A stretch of 64,000 nt of DNA from UBA6985 sp946536225 (GCA_946536225.1 CAMNEE010000001.1:62001-126000), one strand, 5' to 3'. Shown: positions 24,200-32,820, counted from the stretch's first letter. Notes: a model not told the origin generated them from the letters alone. Made by a program: numbers and translations.

Positions 24200-25312
24200 A
24201 TGAAAAAGGGAAAAGTAATAATTGGTATGAGTGGTGGAGTAGATTCTTCAGTTGCTGCTATTCTTTTAAAGAATCAAGGTTATGAAGTCGAAGGATTATT
24301 TATGCGTAACTGGGATTCATTTGTAAATGGTGAAACTAAAGATGCACCTGTTGGTGAAACAGGAATATGTCCACAAGAAGAAGACTATAATGATGCTCTA
24401 GAAGTATGTAAAAAAATAGGTATTCCACTTCATAGAAAAGATTTTGTAAAAGAATACTATGATTATGTATTTAAATATTTCTTAGATGAACTTAAGAATG
24501 GTAGAACTCCTAACCCAGATATTATGTGTAATAAATATATTAAGTTTGATATGTTTGCAAAAGAAGCAAGTAAACTTGGAGCTGATTATATTGCAACAGG
24601 TCATTATGCAAAACTAGAGGATGGTAAACTTTATAAATCACTTGATAAGAACAAAGATCAAACTTACTTCTTATCACAAGTAAGTAAAGAACAATTAAAG
24701 AATGTGTTATTTCCACTTGCAGATATAGAAAAACCTGAGGTAAGAAAGATAGCAGAAGAATATGGTCTTATTACTGCTAAGAAGAAAGATTCAACAGGTA
24801 TATGTTTTATAGGAGAAAGAAACTTAACTAAGTTTTTAGAAAACTATTTACCTAATACTCCTGGTGATATAGTTAATATTGATACAGGAGAAGTAATTGG
24901 TAAACATATAGGTTTAATGTATTATACAATTGGTCAAAGAAGAGGTCTTGATATAGGCGGTAGTGATAACAGAATGTTTGTTGTTGGTAAGAATCTAGAA
25001 AAGAATATCTTATATATTTGTATAGGTGAAGATAATGATTATTTAATTACTGATGAATGTATTATAGATAATGTTAACTTAATTGATGATAAACAAATAG
25101 AAAAGTGCTGTGCTAAATTTAGATATAGACAAGAAGATATTCCAGTTACTATTACTAGACTTGAAGATGGTAATATTTCTGTTAAATATCCTCAAGGAGT
25201 TAAAAGAGTAACACCTGGACAATCATGTGTATTATATGATGGAGATGAATGTTTAGGCGGAGGTATTATCAAAGAAGTAAGAAAGAATAATCAAAAGCTT
25301 TGGTATTTATAA
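24200..25312 (+). CDS. mnmA: tRNA-specific 2-thiouridylase MnmA
   Basis: This 370-residue enzyme catalyses 2-thiolation of U34 in tRNA-Lys, -Glu and -Gln, using ATP and a persulfide. The N-terminal PP-loop motif is IIGMSGGVDSSVAA. The two catalytic cysteines sit in NPDIMCNKYIKF and DSTGICFIGERN. The RNA-binding and C-terminal beta-barrel regions follow, including MYYTIGQRRGLDIGG and VTPGQSCVLYDGDECLGGG. SD TTGGAGG precedes ATG 24200. A terminator just upstream suggests leader control. Confidence 0.97.
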   Translation: MKKGKVIIGMSGGVDSSVAAILLKNQGYEVEGLFMRNWDSFVNGETKDAPVGETGICPQEEDYNDALEVCKKIGIPLHRKDFVKEYYDYVFKYFLDELKNGRTPNPDIMCNKYIKFDMFAKEASKLGADYIATGHYAKLEDGKLYKSLDKNKDQTYFLSQVSKEQLKNVLFPLADIEKPEVRKIAEEYGLITAKKKDSTGICFIGERNLTKFLENYLPNTPGDIVNIDTGEVIGKHIGLMYYTIGQRRGLDIGGSDNRMFVVGKNLEKNILYICIGEDNDYLITDECIIDNVNLIDDKQIEKCCAKFRYRQEDIPVTITRLEDGNISVKYPQGVKRVTPGQSCVLYDGDECLGGGIIKEVRKNNQKLWYL

Positions 25313-25369
25313 TTAGCGCTTAATGTATGATATAATTGTTTTATAATTGATCATATAGAAGGTGTAATT

Positions 25370-26038
25370 TTGATAAAGAAAATAATAATTATTGTGTCTA
25401 GTATTATAGTAGTGCTTACAATAATAGTGTTTGGAATAAACTTTTATGTAAAGGCATCTACTAGTAAAAATATATATAAAGTAGAAAAATTTAATGATAA
25501 TTATGATGCTATTTTAGTATTAGGATGTGGAGTTACTAATGGTAAAGTTTCTCCTATGTTAAAGGATAGACTTGATAGTGCTATTAAACTTTATAAAAAT
25601 GGTTCCGCTAAAAAATTACTTATGAGTGGTGACCACGGAAGAAATAATTATGATGAAGTAAATACTATGAAAAAGTATGCTATAGATGAAGGTGTTTCAT
25701 CAAGTGATATCTTCATGGATCATGCAGGTTTTTCTACCTATGAAAGTATTTATAGAGCTAAGTATATATTTAAAATAAATAAGATGATAATAGTTACTCA
25801 AAAGTATCATTTATATAGATCTTTATATATAGCAAAGAGTCTTCATGTTGATGCTGTTGGAGTAAAAGCAGTAGAGAATAAGTATCGTGGTGATACTTAT
25901 AGAGAGTTAAGAGAAATACTTGCTCGTGATAAAGATTTCTTTAAAGCAATTGTTAAACCTAAACCAACCTTTTTAGGTGAAGAAATTCCTATAAGTGGTG
26001 ATGGTGATATAACAAATGATAAGAATACAGAGTTGTAG
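25370..26038 (+). CDS. SanA/YdcF-like DUF218 membrane protein
   Basis: This 222-residue protein has an N-terminal membrane anchor (~1-27) and a DUF218 domain. Motifs are YDAILVLGCGVTNGKVSPMLKDRLDSAI, LLMSGDHG, NEVNTMKKYA-like VNTMKKYAIDEGV, and ITQKYHLYRSLYIA-like VTQKYHLYRSLYIAK. Members include SanA (vancomycin barrier) and ElyC (envelope biogenesis). The start is a TTG at 25370 behind AAGGTG; no ATG is placed near the SD. Monocistronic with a terminator; it probably acts at the outer face of the membrane in envelope synthesis. Confidence 0.85.
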   Translation: MIKKIIIIVSSIIVVLTIIVFGINFYVKASTSKNIYKVEKFNDNYDAILVLGCGVTNGKVSPMLKDRLDSAIKLYKNGSAKKLLMSGDHGRNNYDEVNTMKKYAIDEGVSSSDIFMDHAGFSTYESIYRAKYIFKINKMIIVTQKYHLYRSLYIAKSLHVDAVGVKAVENKYRGDTYRELREILARDKDFFKAIVKPKPTFLGEEIPISGDGDITNDKNTEL

Positions 26039-26053
26039 TAATACAACTTTTTT
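26031..26053 (+). terminator. intrinsic terminator
   Basis: AGTTGTA and TACAACT arms around the stop codon, then T residues. Confidence 0.8.
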
Positions 26054-26109
26054 CTTTGGAATATTTATTTAATTTATTTTATATATTAAAATTAATATAG
26101 GTGTTTAAT

Positions 26110-26889
26110 ATGAAGGTAAGAATTTTCGCGAAGAATAATAATGTTTGTAAGGAATTTGAAAAACAACTAACTGTTAAACTATTATCAAATGGACATGAAG
26201 TAGTAAAGAATTCTCCTGATTTATGCATATCAATAGGTGGAGATGGAACATTTCTTTATATGATTCACGAAATGGGTTTTAAAACGGATATTAAATATGC
26301 TGGTTTTAATCTTGGAACTCTTGGTTTTTTAACAAGTTTTTCAGTTGATGAATTAGATAAATTTATTGATAATTTAAATAAGGATTTTTATATAGATGAA
26401 TATACTTTTGAAGACGTAATAGTTAATAATCAAAGTGGAGAACATAAATATAAAAGTTTAAATGAAGTAGTTATTAGAAATTTTATAAATAAGTCATCAA
26501 GACTTGATGTATATTGTAATAATGAATTAATTGAAAATTTCATGGGAGATGCAGTAGTGGTATCTACATCAATTGGTAGTAGTGCTTATAACTTAAATTT
26601 AGGTGGACCTTTAATATATGATAAAGAACCATCTCTAATACTAAGTAGTATTGCCCCAATTAATAATAAAGCTTATTCTTCTTTTAGAAATTCAATTGTA
26701 TTTACTAAAGATAAAGAGTTAACCATTACTCCAGAGAAAGACTTTAATATTAATTTATTACTTGATGGTCATGTTAAAAACTTAAAGAATGTAATTAATA
26801 TAAAAGTTAAGTTATGTAAGAAGACAATTAAAGTATTAAGATTTAATAAAGTATCTTATAGTACTTTAATAAAAGAGAAGTTATTATAA
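26110..26889 (+). CDS. nadK: NAD kinase
   Basis: This 259-residue enzyme phosphorylates NAD to NADP. The signature GGDGT is in CISIGGDGTFLYMIHE, followed by NLGTLGFLTSF. The second conserved block is GDAVVVSTSIGSSAYNLNLGGPL and the later one is LLLDGH. Length is typical. ATG 26110 is used because AGGTG (26099-26103) is its SD; GTG 26101 lies within that SD. Monocistronic, convergent with a coiled-coil gene. Confidence 0.96.
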   Translation: MKVRIFAKNNNVCKEFEKQLTVKLLSNGHEVVKNSPDLCISIGGDGTFLYMIHEMGFKTDIKYAGFNLGTLGFLTSFSVDELDKFIDNLNKDFYIDEYTFEDVIVNNQSGEHKYKSLNEVVIRNFINKSSRLDVYCNNELIENFMGDAVVVSTSIGSSAYNLNLGGPLIYDKEPSLILSSIAPINNKAYSSFRNSIVFTKDKELTITPEKDFNINLLLDGHVKNLKNVINIKVKLCKKTIKVLRFNKVSYSTLIKEKLL

Positions 26890-26892
26890 TTA

Positions 26893-26926
26893 AAAAAGAC
26901 ATTGTTATTCGTTAACAATGTCTTTT
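26893..26926. terminator. bidirectional terminator
   Basis: A long hairpin with AAAAGACATTGTTA and TAACAATGTCTTTT arms sits between convergent nadK and the minus-strand coiled-coil gene. Confidence 0.85.
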
Positions 26927-27546
26927 ATTGAATCAAAATTAAATACTTCAGCAGTTATTTTTTCTTTTGCTTTTTCTTCTTGTTTAATCTTGTCGCTTGT
27001 TTCTTTTTTCTTATTTTTCTTTTCTTTAAAATAAGAACATAAGTCATCAGGATTTTCTTCTGAATATTCAATTATATCTGTAAGTAGTTTTTCATAGTAG
27101 TTTGAAATATCCATGGCTTTATTAAGTAATAATTCAAGTGCTTTCTTTTTAGCATTTAAATTAACTAAATCATTTTTAATTAATTCTGCTTCACTTACTA
27201 GTTTATTCATTTCATTAGTGTCTTTTTGAATTTTTAGTTTTCTATCATTTATTTTAGATGATATTTCTTTATTAGCACTTACTAGAATATTAGATAATTC
27301 ATCATCTTTAAATTTCTTAACTAAGTTATCGTATTCAGTTTTGAAATCTTCAATATCTTGATTTAATGAATCTATTTTTTCTTTGGCTTTATAATACTCA
27401 TCTTTATAATGTTTAACACTTTTTAATTTTTCATTTATTTCTTTTGTTACATCATTATATTGAGTTTGATATTTATCTTTACTAGAGTTTAAAGTTTCAA
27501 TTATTTCTTTTAACTTTGAATTAGTTATTTCAATAACATTATTCAT
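26905..27546 (-). CDS. coiled-coil protein, unknown
   Basis: This 213-residue soluble protein is almost entirely predicted coiled coil: heptad-like Lys/Glu/Leu/Ile spacing from residue 8 to about 150, with a break around CSYFKEKKNKKKE. It starts MNNVIEITNSKLKEIIETLN. The C-terminal tail is basic then acidic. No enzymatic motif. Such proteins are often structural, cell-division or DNA-associated; nothing here decides. Monocistronic on the minus strand. Confidence 0.65.
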   Translation of the reverse strand: MNNVIEITNSKLKEIIETLNSSKDKYQTQYNDVTKEINEKLKSVKHYKDEYYKAKEKIDSLNQDIEDFKTEYDNLVKKFKDDELSNILVSANKEISSKINDRKLKIQKDTNEMNKLVSEAELIKNDLVNLNAKKKALELLLNKAMDISNYYEKLLTDIIEYSEENPDDLCSYFKEKKNKKKETSDKIKQEEKAKEKITAEVFNFDSIKDIVNE

Positions 27547-27659
27547 GATAAATCACATCCATCTATTCTTTATAAAAAGTATAACAAACAATATTTTTTT
27601 TGTAAATAAAACGGGCGTGGAAGTTTGGAATATGTTATAATTATTCAAAGGTGAAGCAT

Positions 27660-29414
27660 ATGCGTGAAAATATACTTGAAAAATATTTAAATAATGAGGA
27701 TTGGAAAGTTAAAGAGAATAGTACTGTACCTTATTCTATTGGTGGACTAATATTATATGGTAGTGGTGCTCTTGCTAAGGACTACTGGTTAAATAATATA
27801 TATGATGAAGAAATAAAGAATGCTCATATTGATGGAGATATTCATATACATGATTTATCTATGTTAAGTGGTTATTGTGCAGGATGGAGTTTAAAGCAAC
27901 TAATCCTAGTTGGTATTAGTGGTGTTGATGGAAAGATTACATCTGGACCTGCTAAGCACCTTTATACTTTATGTATTCAAATGGTTAACTTTTTAGGCAT
28001 TATGCAAAATGAATGGGCTGGTGCTCAAGCGTTTTCTTCATTTGATACATATCTTGCTCCATTTGTAAGGACTGATAATCTTTCATATAAAGAAGTTAAA
28101 CAAGCTATACAAAGTTTTGTATATGGATTAAATGTTCCTTCAAGATGGGGAAGTCAAGCGCCTTTTACTAATATAACTATTGATTGGACTCCACCTGATG
28201 ATTTAAAAGATTTACCTGCAATAGTAGGTGGAGAAGAAATGGACTTCACATATGGTGACTGTCAAAAGGAAATGGATATGATTAATAAAGCATTCTTAGA
28301 AGTAATGCTTGAAGGAGACTATGATGGAAGAGGTTTCCAATACCCAATTCCAACTTATTCAATAACTAAAGATTTTAAATTTGATGATAGTGAAAATAAT
28401 AAACTATTATTTGAACTTACTAGTAAATATGGAACACCTTATTTTTCTAACTATATTAATTCTGATATGGAACCTAGTGATGTTAGAAGTATGTGTTGCA
28501 GACTTAGACTTGATTTAAGAGAATTAAGAAAGAAAAGCGGTGGTTTCTTTGGATCAGGAGAGTCCACTGGTTCAATTGGAGTAGTTACAATTAATATTCC
28601 AAGAATAGCATATCTTTCTAAAGATGAAAGTGAGTTTTTTGATAGATTAGATAAATTACTTGATTTAAGTGCAAGATCTCTTGATATAAAAAGAAACGTA
28701 ATAATAGATTATATGAAAAAAGGACTTTATCCATATACTAAAGCTTATCTTGGTACTTTAGATAATCATTTTTCTACAATTGGTGTTGTAGGTATGAATG
28801 AGGCATGTTTAAATGCTAGATGGCTTAAGAAAAACTTGGGTGATAGTGCATCCCAAGAGTTTGTTAAAAAGGTACTTAACTATATAAGAGGTAAGTTAAG
28901 TGACTACCAAGAAAAATATGGAAGACTATATAATTTAGAAGCAACACCTGCTGAGTCAACTGCATATAGACTTGCATTACTTGATAAGAAAAAGTATAAA
29001 GATATAATTACTGCTGGTGAAGAAGAACCATATTATACAAATAGTAGTCATTTACCAGTTAATTATACAACTGATATATTTGAAGCTCTTGATATACAAG
29101 ATGAATTACAAGTCTTATATACAAGTGGTACAGTTTTTCATACATTCTTAGGAGAAAAACTTCCTTCCTGGGAATCAACTATGAATTTAGTAAAAAAGAT
29201 AGCTTACAACTATAAGCTACCTTATTACACTATTAGTCCAACATATTCAGTTTGTAAGATACATGGTTATCAAGCAGGAGAACTTGAAACTTGTCCAATT
29301 TGTAATTCTAAATGTGAAATCTATAGTAGAATAACAGGGTACTATAGACCTGTTCAAAATTGGAACAATGGTAAAACAGAAGAATTTAGGGATAGAACAG
29401 AATATAAATGTTAA
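27660..29414 (+). CDS. nrdD: anaerobic ribonucleoside-triphosphate reductase, class III
   Basis: This 584-residue glycyl-radical enzyme makes dNTPs under anaerobic conditions. Visible motifs are HIDGDIHIHDLSMLSGYCAGW near residue 60, SMCCRLRLDLRELRKKSGG (active-site Cys), a C-terminal zinc site CKIHGY...CPICNSKC, and the radical loop RITGYYRPVQNWNNG with Gly about 560. The usual N-terminal ATP-cone allosteric domain (~100 residues) is absent, so dATP overall activity control is probably lacking. ATG 27660 follows AAAGGTGA. Its likely activase is at 50879-51550, not adjacent. Confidence 0.95.
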   Translation: MRENILEKYLNNEDWKVKENSTVPYSIGGLILYGSGALAKDYWLNNIYDEEIKNAHIDGDIHIHDLSMLSGYCAGWSLKQLILVGISGVDGKITSGPAKHLYTLCIQMVNFLGIMQNEWAGAQAFSSFDTYLAPFVRTDNLSYKEVKQAIQSFVYGLNVPSRWGSQAPFTNITIDWTPPDDLKDLPAIVGGEEMDFTYGDCQKEMDMINKAFLEVMLEGDYDGRGFQYPIPTYSITKDFKFDDSENNKLLFELTSKYGTPYFSNYINSDMEPSDVRSMCCRLRLDLRELRKKSGGFFGSGESTGSIGVVTINIPRIAYLSKDESEFFDRLDKLLDLSARSLDIKRNVIIDYMKKGLYPYTKAYLGTLDNHFSTIGVVGMNEACLNARWLKKNLGDSASQEFVKKVLNYIRGKLSDYQEKYGRLYNLEATPAESTAYRLALLDKKKYKDIITAGEEEPYYTNSSHLPVNYTTDIFEALDIQDELQVLYTSGTVFHTFLGEKLPSWESTMNLVKKIAYNYKLPYYTISPTYSVCKIHGYQAGELETCPICNSKCEIYSRITGYYRPVQNWNNGKTEEFRDRTEYKC

Positions 29415-29528
29415 TCACTTACAGGCATTTTGTAATGGGAAACACGAATATTTAAACATATAGGTATGTCATTATTTGTAGATTTATGTCGATAATGATA
29501 AAATTAATTTAAGAAAGAGAGATATATT

Positions 29529-30068
29529 ATGGAATTAAAAGGATCTAAAACAGAACAAAATTTACTTGCTGCATTTGCTGGTGAAAGCCAAGCAAGAAAT
29601 AAATACACTTATTTTGCTTCTAAAGCAAAAAAAGATGGTTATGAACAAATAGCTGCTATTTTTGAAGAAACAGCTAATAATGAAAAAGAACATGCAAAGA
29701 TGTGGTTTAAAGAATTAAATGGAGGAGATATTCCTTCTACACCTGAAAACTTACTTGCAGCTGCTGAAGGTGAAAACTATGAGTGGACTGATATGTACGA
29801 AAGTTTTGCTAAAACTGCAGAAGAAGAGGGATTTATTGCTTTAGCCAAAAAGTTTAGAATGGTTGCTGAAATTGAAAAACATCATGAAGAAAGATATAGA
29901 AAACTTCTTAAGAATATTGATGATGAAGTAGTATTCTCAAGAGATGGTGAAAAGATTTGGATTTGTAGAAATTGTGGTCATGTTGTTATTGGAAAGAGTG
30001 CTCCAAATGTATGTCCAGTTTGTGCTCATCCACAAAGTTTCTTCGAATTAAAGGCTGAAAATTATTAA
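29529..30068 (+). CDS. rbr: rubrerythrin
   Basis: This 179-residue protein reduces hydrogen peroxide in anaerobes. The N-terminal ferritin-like diiron domain carries FAGESQARNKYTYFA, ETANNEKEHAKMWF and EIEKHHEERYRKLL. The C-terminal rubredoxin-like FeS4 domain has IWICRNCGHV and APNVCPVCAHP. It stands behind nrdD with a 114-nt gap containing a possible own promoter, and ends at a hairpin terminator. It protects oxygen-sensitive enzymes such as the glycyl-radical reductase upstream. Confidence 0.97.
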   Translation: MELKGSKTEQNLLAAFAGESQARNKYTYFASKAKKDGYEQIAAIFEETANNEKEHAKMWFKELNGGDIPSTPENLLAAAEGENYEWTDMYESFAKTAEEEGFIALAKKFRMVAEIEKHHEERYRKLLKNIDDEVVFSRDGEKIWICRNCGHVVIGKSAPNVCPVCAHPQSFFELKAENY

Positions 30069-30078
30069 AATTTGAACT

Positions 30079-30107
30079 AAAGTGTCTATTTTAGGCACTT
30101 TTTTTGT
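30079..30107 (+). terminator. intrinsic terminator
   Basis: AAAGTGTC and GGCACTTT arms (one G-T pair) followed by T residues, after rubrerythrin. Confidence 0.75.
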
Positions 30108-30195
30108 GATTTTTTGTTGATAAGTTATGAATTGTAAACTATTATATTCTCGTTTTGTGTTGGGAAAAAATCCGACATAGAAAGGGGATATTGGC

Positions 30196-30543
30196 GTGAG
30201 CTTGGATAGGATTGGGGTCACTCTACACAGACTTGGTGTATCGTCTGCATATCAAGGATATCTTTTTATTAAAGACGCTTTAATAATAATGCTTGATAAT
30301 GCCGATTTTAGAGAAAAGACTTTAAAAGTTCTTTATGCTGAAATCGCTAGACTACATAATTGTAGCGCTAGTGCAGTTGAAAGAAATATCAGAACTTGCA
30401 TCGAAAATAGTTGGAATAAAGTTAGCTTTGAAACTATTGATGAAACTTTTGGTAGTACTTTAAACTATGAAGAAGATAGACCTACTAATAGAGAGTATAT
30501 CCTAAATTTATTTGATTATCTAAAAGATAATAATATTAGATAA
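30196..30543 (+). CDS. stand-alone Spo0A C-terminal DNA-binding domain protein
   Basis: This 115-residue protein corresponds only to the Spo0A effector domain: LHRLGVSSAYQGYLFIKDAL, then LYAEIARLHNCSASAVERNI with RTCIENSW, and the trailing NREYILNLFDYL. The N-terminal phospho-receiver of Spo0A is missing and there is no room for it upstream. The start is GTG 30196 behind AAAGGGGA. It would bind DNA constitutively or be controlled by expression level. No sporulation genes are in the window, so a role in sporulation cannot be assumed. Confidence 0.85.
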   Translation: MSLDRIGVTLHRLGVSSAYQGYLFIKDALIIMLDNADFREKTLKVLYAEIARLHNCSASAVERNIRTCIENSWNKVSFETIDETFGSTLNYEEDRPTNREYILNLFDYLKDNNIR

Positions 30544-30569
30544 AAAAGAAACGTTTTCGTTTCTTTTTT
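30542..30569 (+). terminator. intrinsic terminator
   Basis: A 12-bp perfect stem (AAAAAAGAAACG with CGTTTCTTTTTT) around TTTT. Confidence 0.85.
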
Positions 30570-30574
30570 GTTTG

Positions 30575-30603
30575 TTGAAAAAATAGTATTAGTTTTGTAT
30601 AAT
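30575..30603 (+). promoter_or_regulatory. cysS promoter
   Basis: TTGAAA (30575-30580) and TATAAT (30598-30603) with a 17-nt spacer. Transcription would start near 30610, giving a leader of ~85 nt that contains a short ORF. Confidence 0.75.
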
Positions 30604-30624
30604 ACACCTAAAGAAGTGATATAT

Positions 30625-30654
30625 ATGAAATTAAACAAACGATGTTGCCTTTAG
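30625..30654 (+). CDS. cysteine leader peptide of cysS
   Basis: A nine-codon frame MKLNKRCCL with adjacent TGT and TGC codons lies inside the cysS leader and ends 39 nt before the cysS start. A GAAGTGAT sequence is a weak SD. Tandem codons for the cognate amino acid just before a stop are the hallmark of ribosome-mediated attenuation, here suited to sensing charged tRNA-Cys. No intrinsic terminator is evident after it, so control could act on cysS translation initiation. Too short for standard gene calling. Confidence 0.6.
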   Translation: MKLNKRCCL

Positions 30655-30693
30655 TATTATTTAAAAAAATTAACATAAGAGAGAGGTAACAAT

Positions 30694-32085
30694 ATGAAAA
30701 TTTATAATACATTAACAAGACAAGTTGAAGAGTTTATTCCAAATGAAGAAGGAAAAGTAAAATTTTATACATGTGGGCCAACTGTATATCATTATGCTCA
30801 CATAGGTAATATAAGAAATTATATTGGCCATGATGTTCTAGATAAAACTTTAAGATATATTGGTTATGATGTAACTAGAGCAATGAATATAACTGATGTA
30901 GGGCACTTAACAAGTGATAGTGATTCAGGAGAAGATAAGATGGCTGTAGCAGCTAAAAGAGAACATAAGAAAGCTATGGATATTGCTGCATTCTATACTG
31001 ATGCTTTCTTTAAAGACTTTGAAGCGGTTAATTGCCGTAAACCTGAAATAATTAGTCCTGCTACAGAAAATATTGAAATGTATATTAAGATGATTGAAAA
31101 ACTACTTGAAGATGGTTTTGCTTATCAATCTGGTGGAAATATTTATTTTGATATTTCTAAATTAAATGATTATTATGTTTTAACTAATCATAAGATTGAT
31201 GACATGGTAGTTGGGGCAAGAGAAGGCGTAGAAGAGGACAGTGCTAAAAAGAATCAAGCAGACTTTGCTTTATGGTTTACTACTTCTAAATTCGAAAACC
31301 ATGAATTAACTTGGGATTCTCCTTGGGGAGTTGGATATCCAGGATGGCATATTGAATGTTCTGGTATCTCTATTAAATATTTAGGTGAATATTTAGATAT
31401 TCATGGTGGTGGAGTAGATAATATATTCCCTCATCATACAAATGAGATTGCCCAAAGTGAATCTTACTTGGGACATAAATGGTGTAATTATTGGTTCCAT
31501 AACGAACATTTAATTACTGATGAAGGAAAGATGTCTAAATCAAAAGGAGATATTTTAACAGTATCTAAACTTATTGAAGAAGGTTATGATCCACTAGCGT
31601 ATAGATTGATGGTTTTAAACAGCCATTATAGAAAACAATTACTATTTACTTATGATGCATTAAATCAAAATGAAAATGTATTAAAGAAACTTAGAAATAA
31701 AGTTTCTAGTTTATCTAAAGATGGTGAAGTAGATAATAATAAATTTAATGAATACAATGATAGATTTAAAGCTGAACTTGAAAATGATTTGAATACAGCA
31801 AATGCATTAACAGTTTTATTTGAATTATTAAAAGATGATACAGTTAATGATGTAACCAAGTTAGAGTTAGTTAAGAATTTTGATAAAGTATTTAGCTTAA
31901 ATTTAATAGTAGAGAATGAAGTATCTGAAAATGATGCAGAAATTAGAGATTTAATTGAAAAGAGAGCTAATGCCAAAAAGAATAAAGATTTTGCTTTAGC
32001 TGATTCTATAAGAACTGATCTTTTAAATAAAGGTATAGAACTTATAGATACTAGAGAAGGAACTACTTATAGAATAATAGGATAG
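30694..32085 (+). CDS. cysS: cysteinyl-tRNA synthetase
   Basis: This 463-residue class I synthetase charges tRNA-Cys. The zinc-ligand Cys is in FYTCGPTVY, the HIGH motif appears as HIGN (36-39), the zinc/recognition block is WHIECSGIS...DIHGGGVDNIFPHH, and the KMSKS loop is GKMSKSKGD. The C-terminal helical anticodon region ends TTYRIIG. ATG 30694 follows GAGAGG. It forms a unit with the YugP-like gene 13 nt downstream. Confidence 0.97.
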   Translation: MKIYNTLTRQVEEFIPNEEGKVKFYTCGPTVYHYAHIGNIRNYIGHDVLDKTLRYIGYDVTRAMNITDVGHLTSDSDSGEDKMAVAAKREHKKAMDIAAFYTDAFFKDFEAVNCRKPEIISPATENIEMYIKMIEKLLEDGFAYQSGGNIYFDISKLNDYYVLTNHKIDDMVVGAREGVEEDSAKKNQADFALWFTTSKFENHELTWDSPWGVGYPGWHIECSGISIKYLGEYLDIHGGGVDNIFPHHTNEIAQSESYLGHKWCNYWFHNEHLITDEGKMSKSKGDILTVSKLIEEGYDPLAYRLMVLNSHYRKQLLFTYDALNQNENVLKKLRNKVSSLSKDGEVDNNKFNEYNDRFKAELENDLNTANALTVLFELLKDDTVNDVTKLELVKNFDKVFSLNLIVENEVSENDAEIRDLIEKRANAKKNKDFALADSIRTDLLNKGIELIDTREGTTYRIIG

Positions 32086-32098
32086 GGAGTTTGATTAA

Positions 32099-32755
32099 AT
32101 GAATGTAATTATTTTATATATATCTTTATTATTAATACCAGTTATTATTTTAATAGGTGATAGTATTGTTAAAACAAAATATACTAAAATTAAAAACAAT
32201 AGAGTTATAACTGGATGCGAAGTTTGTCATGATATTTTAGATAACAAAAGTTTTGATTCTGTTTATGTAGTTAATAATAAACAAAATTTAAATCTATATG
32301 ATAGTAATAGAAAAGTTATTAAATTATCGGATGATGTATTTGATGAGACAACACTTTATGCAGTAAGTGTTGGTATTATGAAAGCAACAGAAGCAGTTAA
32401 TGATAATAAGAAAAATAAAATGATGCATTTAAGAGATTCATTAAGAGATATAATTCCTATGGTTAATTTATTATCTTATATTCTTTTTATAATAGGAGTA
32501 CTTGCAGATATAAGTATATGTGAAATAGCTTTAGCATTGCTTATTCTTGTAATAATCTATAACATCTTTATATTTAAGTATGAGGATCTTGTAAAAGATA
32601 ACGCTTTAAAGTTAATTAAAGGTGAAGGATATATAGATAAAGAAGAAAGAGAAGATGTTAAAAGAATAATGTCTTCATATAGATTTCATGGATTTGATGA
32701 AATGATTACATCTATTATAAATGTAGTAGATGCACTTATTCCAAATAGCAGATAA
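32099..32755 (+). CDS. degenerate YugP-like membrane protein (no HExxH)
   Basis: This 218-residue protein follows the layout of YugP-family neutral zinc metallopeptidases: an N-terminal helix (~3-22), the block LNLYDSNRKVIKLSDDVFDETTLYAV, then two membrane helices (~122-155) and a further C-terminal region. Where the family has HEVGHA, this protein reads SVGIMKATEAV, so both zinc-ligating histidines and the catalytic Glu are gone. It is therefore probably not a protease. Co-transcribed with cysS; terminator at its end. Confidence 0.6.
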   Translation: MNVIILYISLLLIPVIILIGDSIVKTKYTKIKNNRVITGCEVCHDILDNKSFDSVYVVNNKQNLNLYDSNRKVIKLSDDVFDETTLYAVSVGIMKATEAVNDNKKNKMMHLRDSLRDIIPMVNLLSYILFIIGVLADISICEIALALLILVIIYNIFIFKYEDLVKDNALKLIKGEGYIDKEEREDVKRIMSSYRFHGFDEMITSIINVVDALIPNSR

Positions 32756-32781
32756 AAGGCACGTATTTATGTGCTTTTTTT
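32755..32781 (+). terminator. intrinsic terminator
   Basis: AAGGCAC and GTGCTTT arms followed by a T tract, ending the cysS unit. Confidence 0.75.
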
Positions 32782-32820
32782 CGTGTCAAGATAGTTTAGG
32801 TAATTTTTTGAAAAAACTAC

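Noticed and set aside
24055..29450. Shared short motif GGAAACACGA(G/A)TAT before mnmA and after nrdD
   Set aside because: A 13-14-base near match between two sites in 64 kb of AT-rich sequence is expected by chance, and the contexts differ.
21280..30165. Shared TTCTCGTT(A/T)TGTGT before the XRE gene and the Spo0A-like gene
   Set aside because: Only one pair, one mismatch, no symmetry, so not distinguishable from chance.
30604..30693. T-box riboswitch for cysS
   Set aside because: The leader is under 100 nt and lacks the TGGNACC T-box and a specifier stem.
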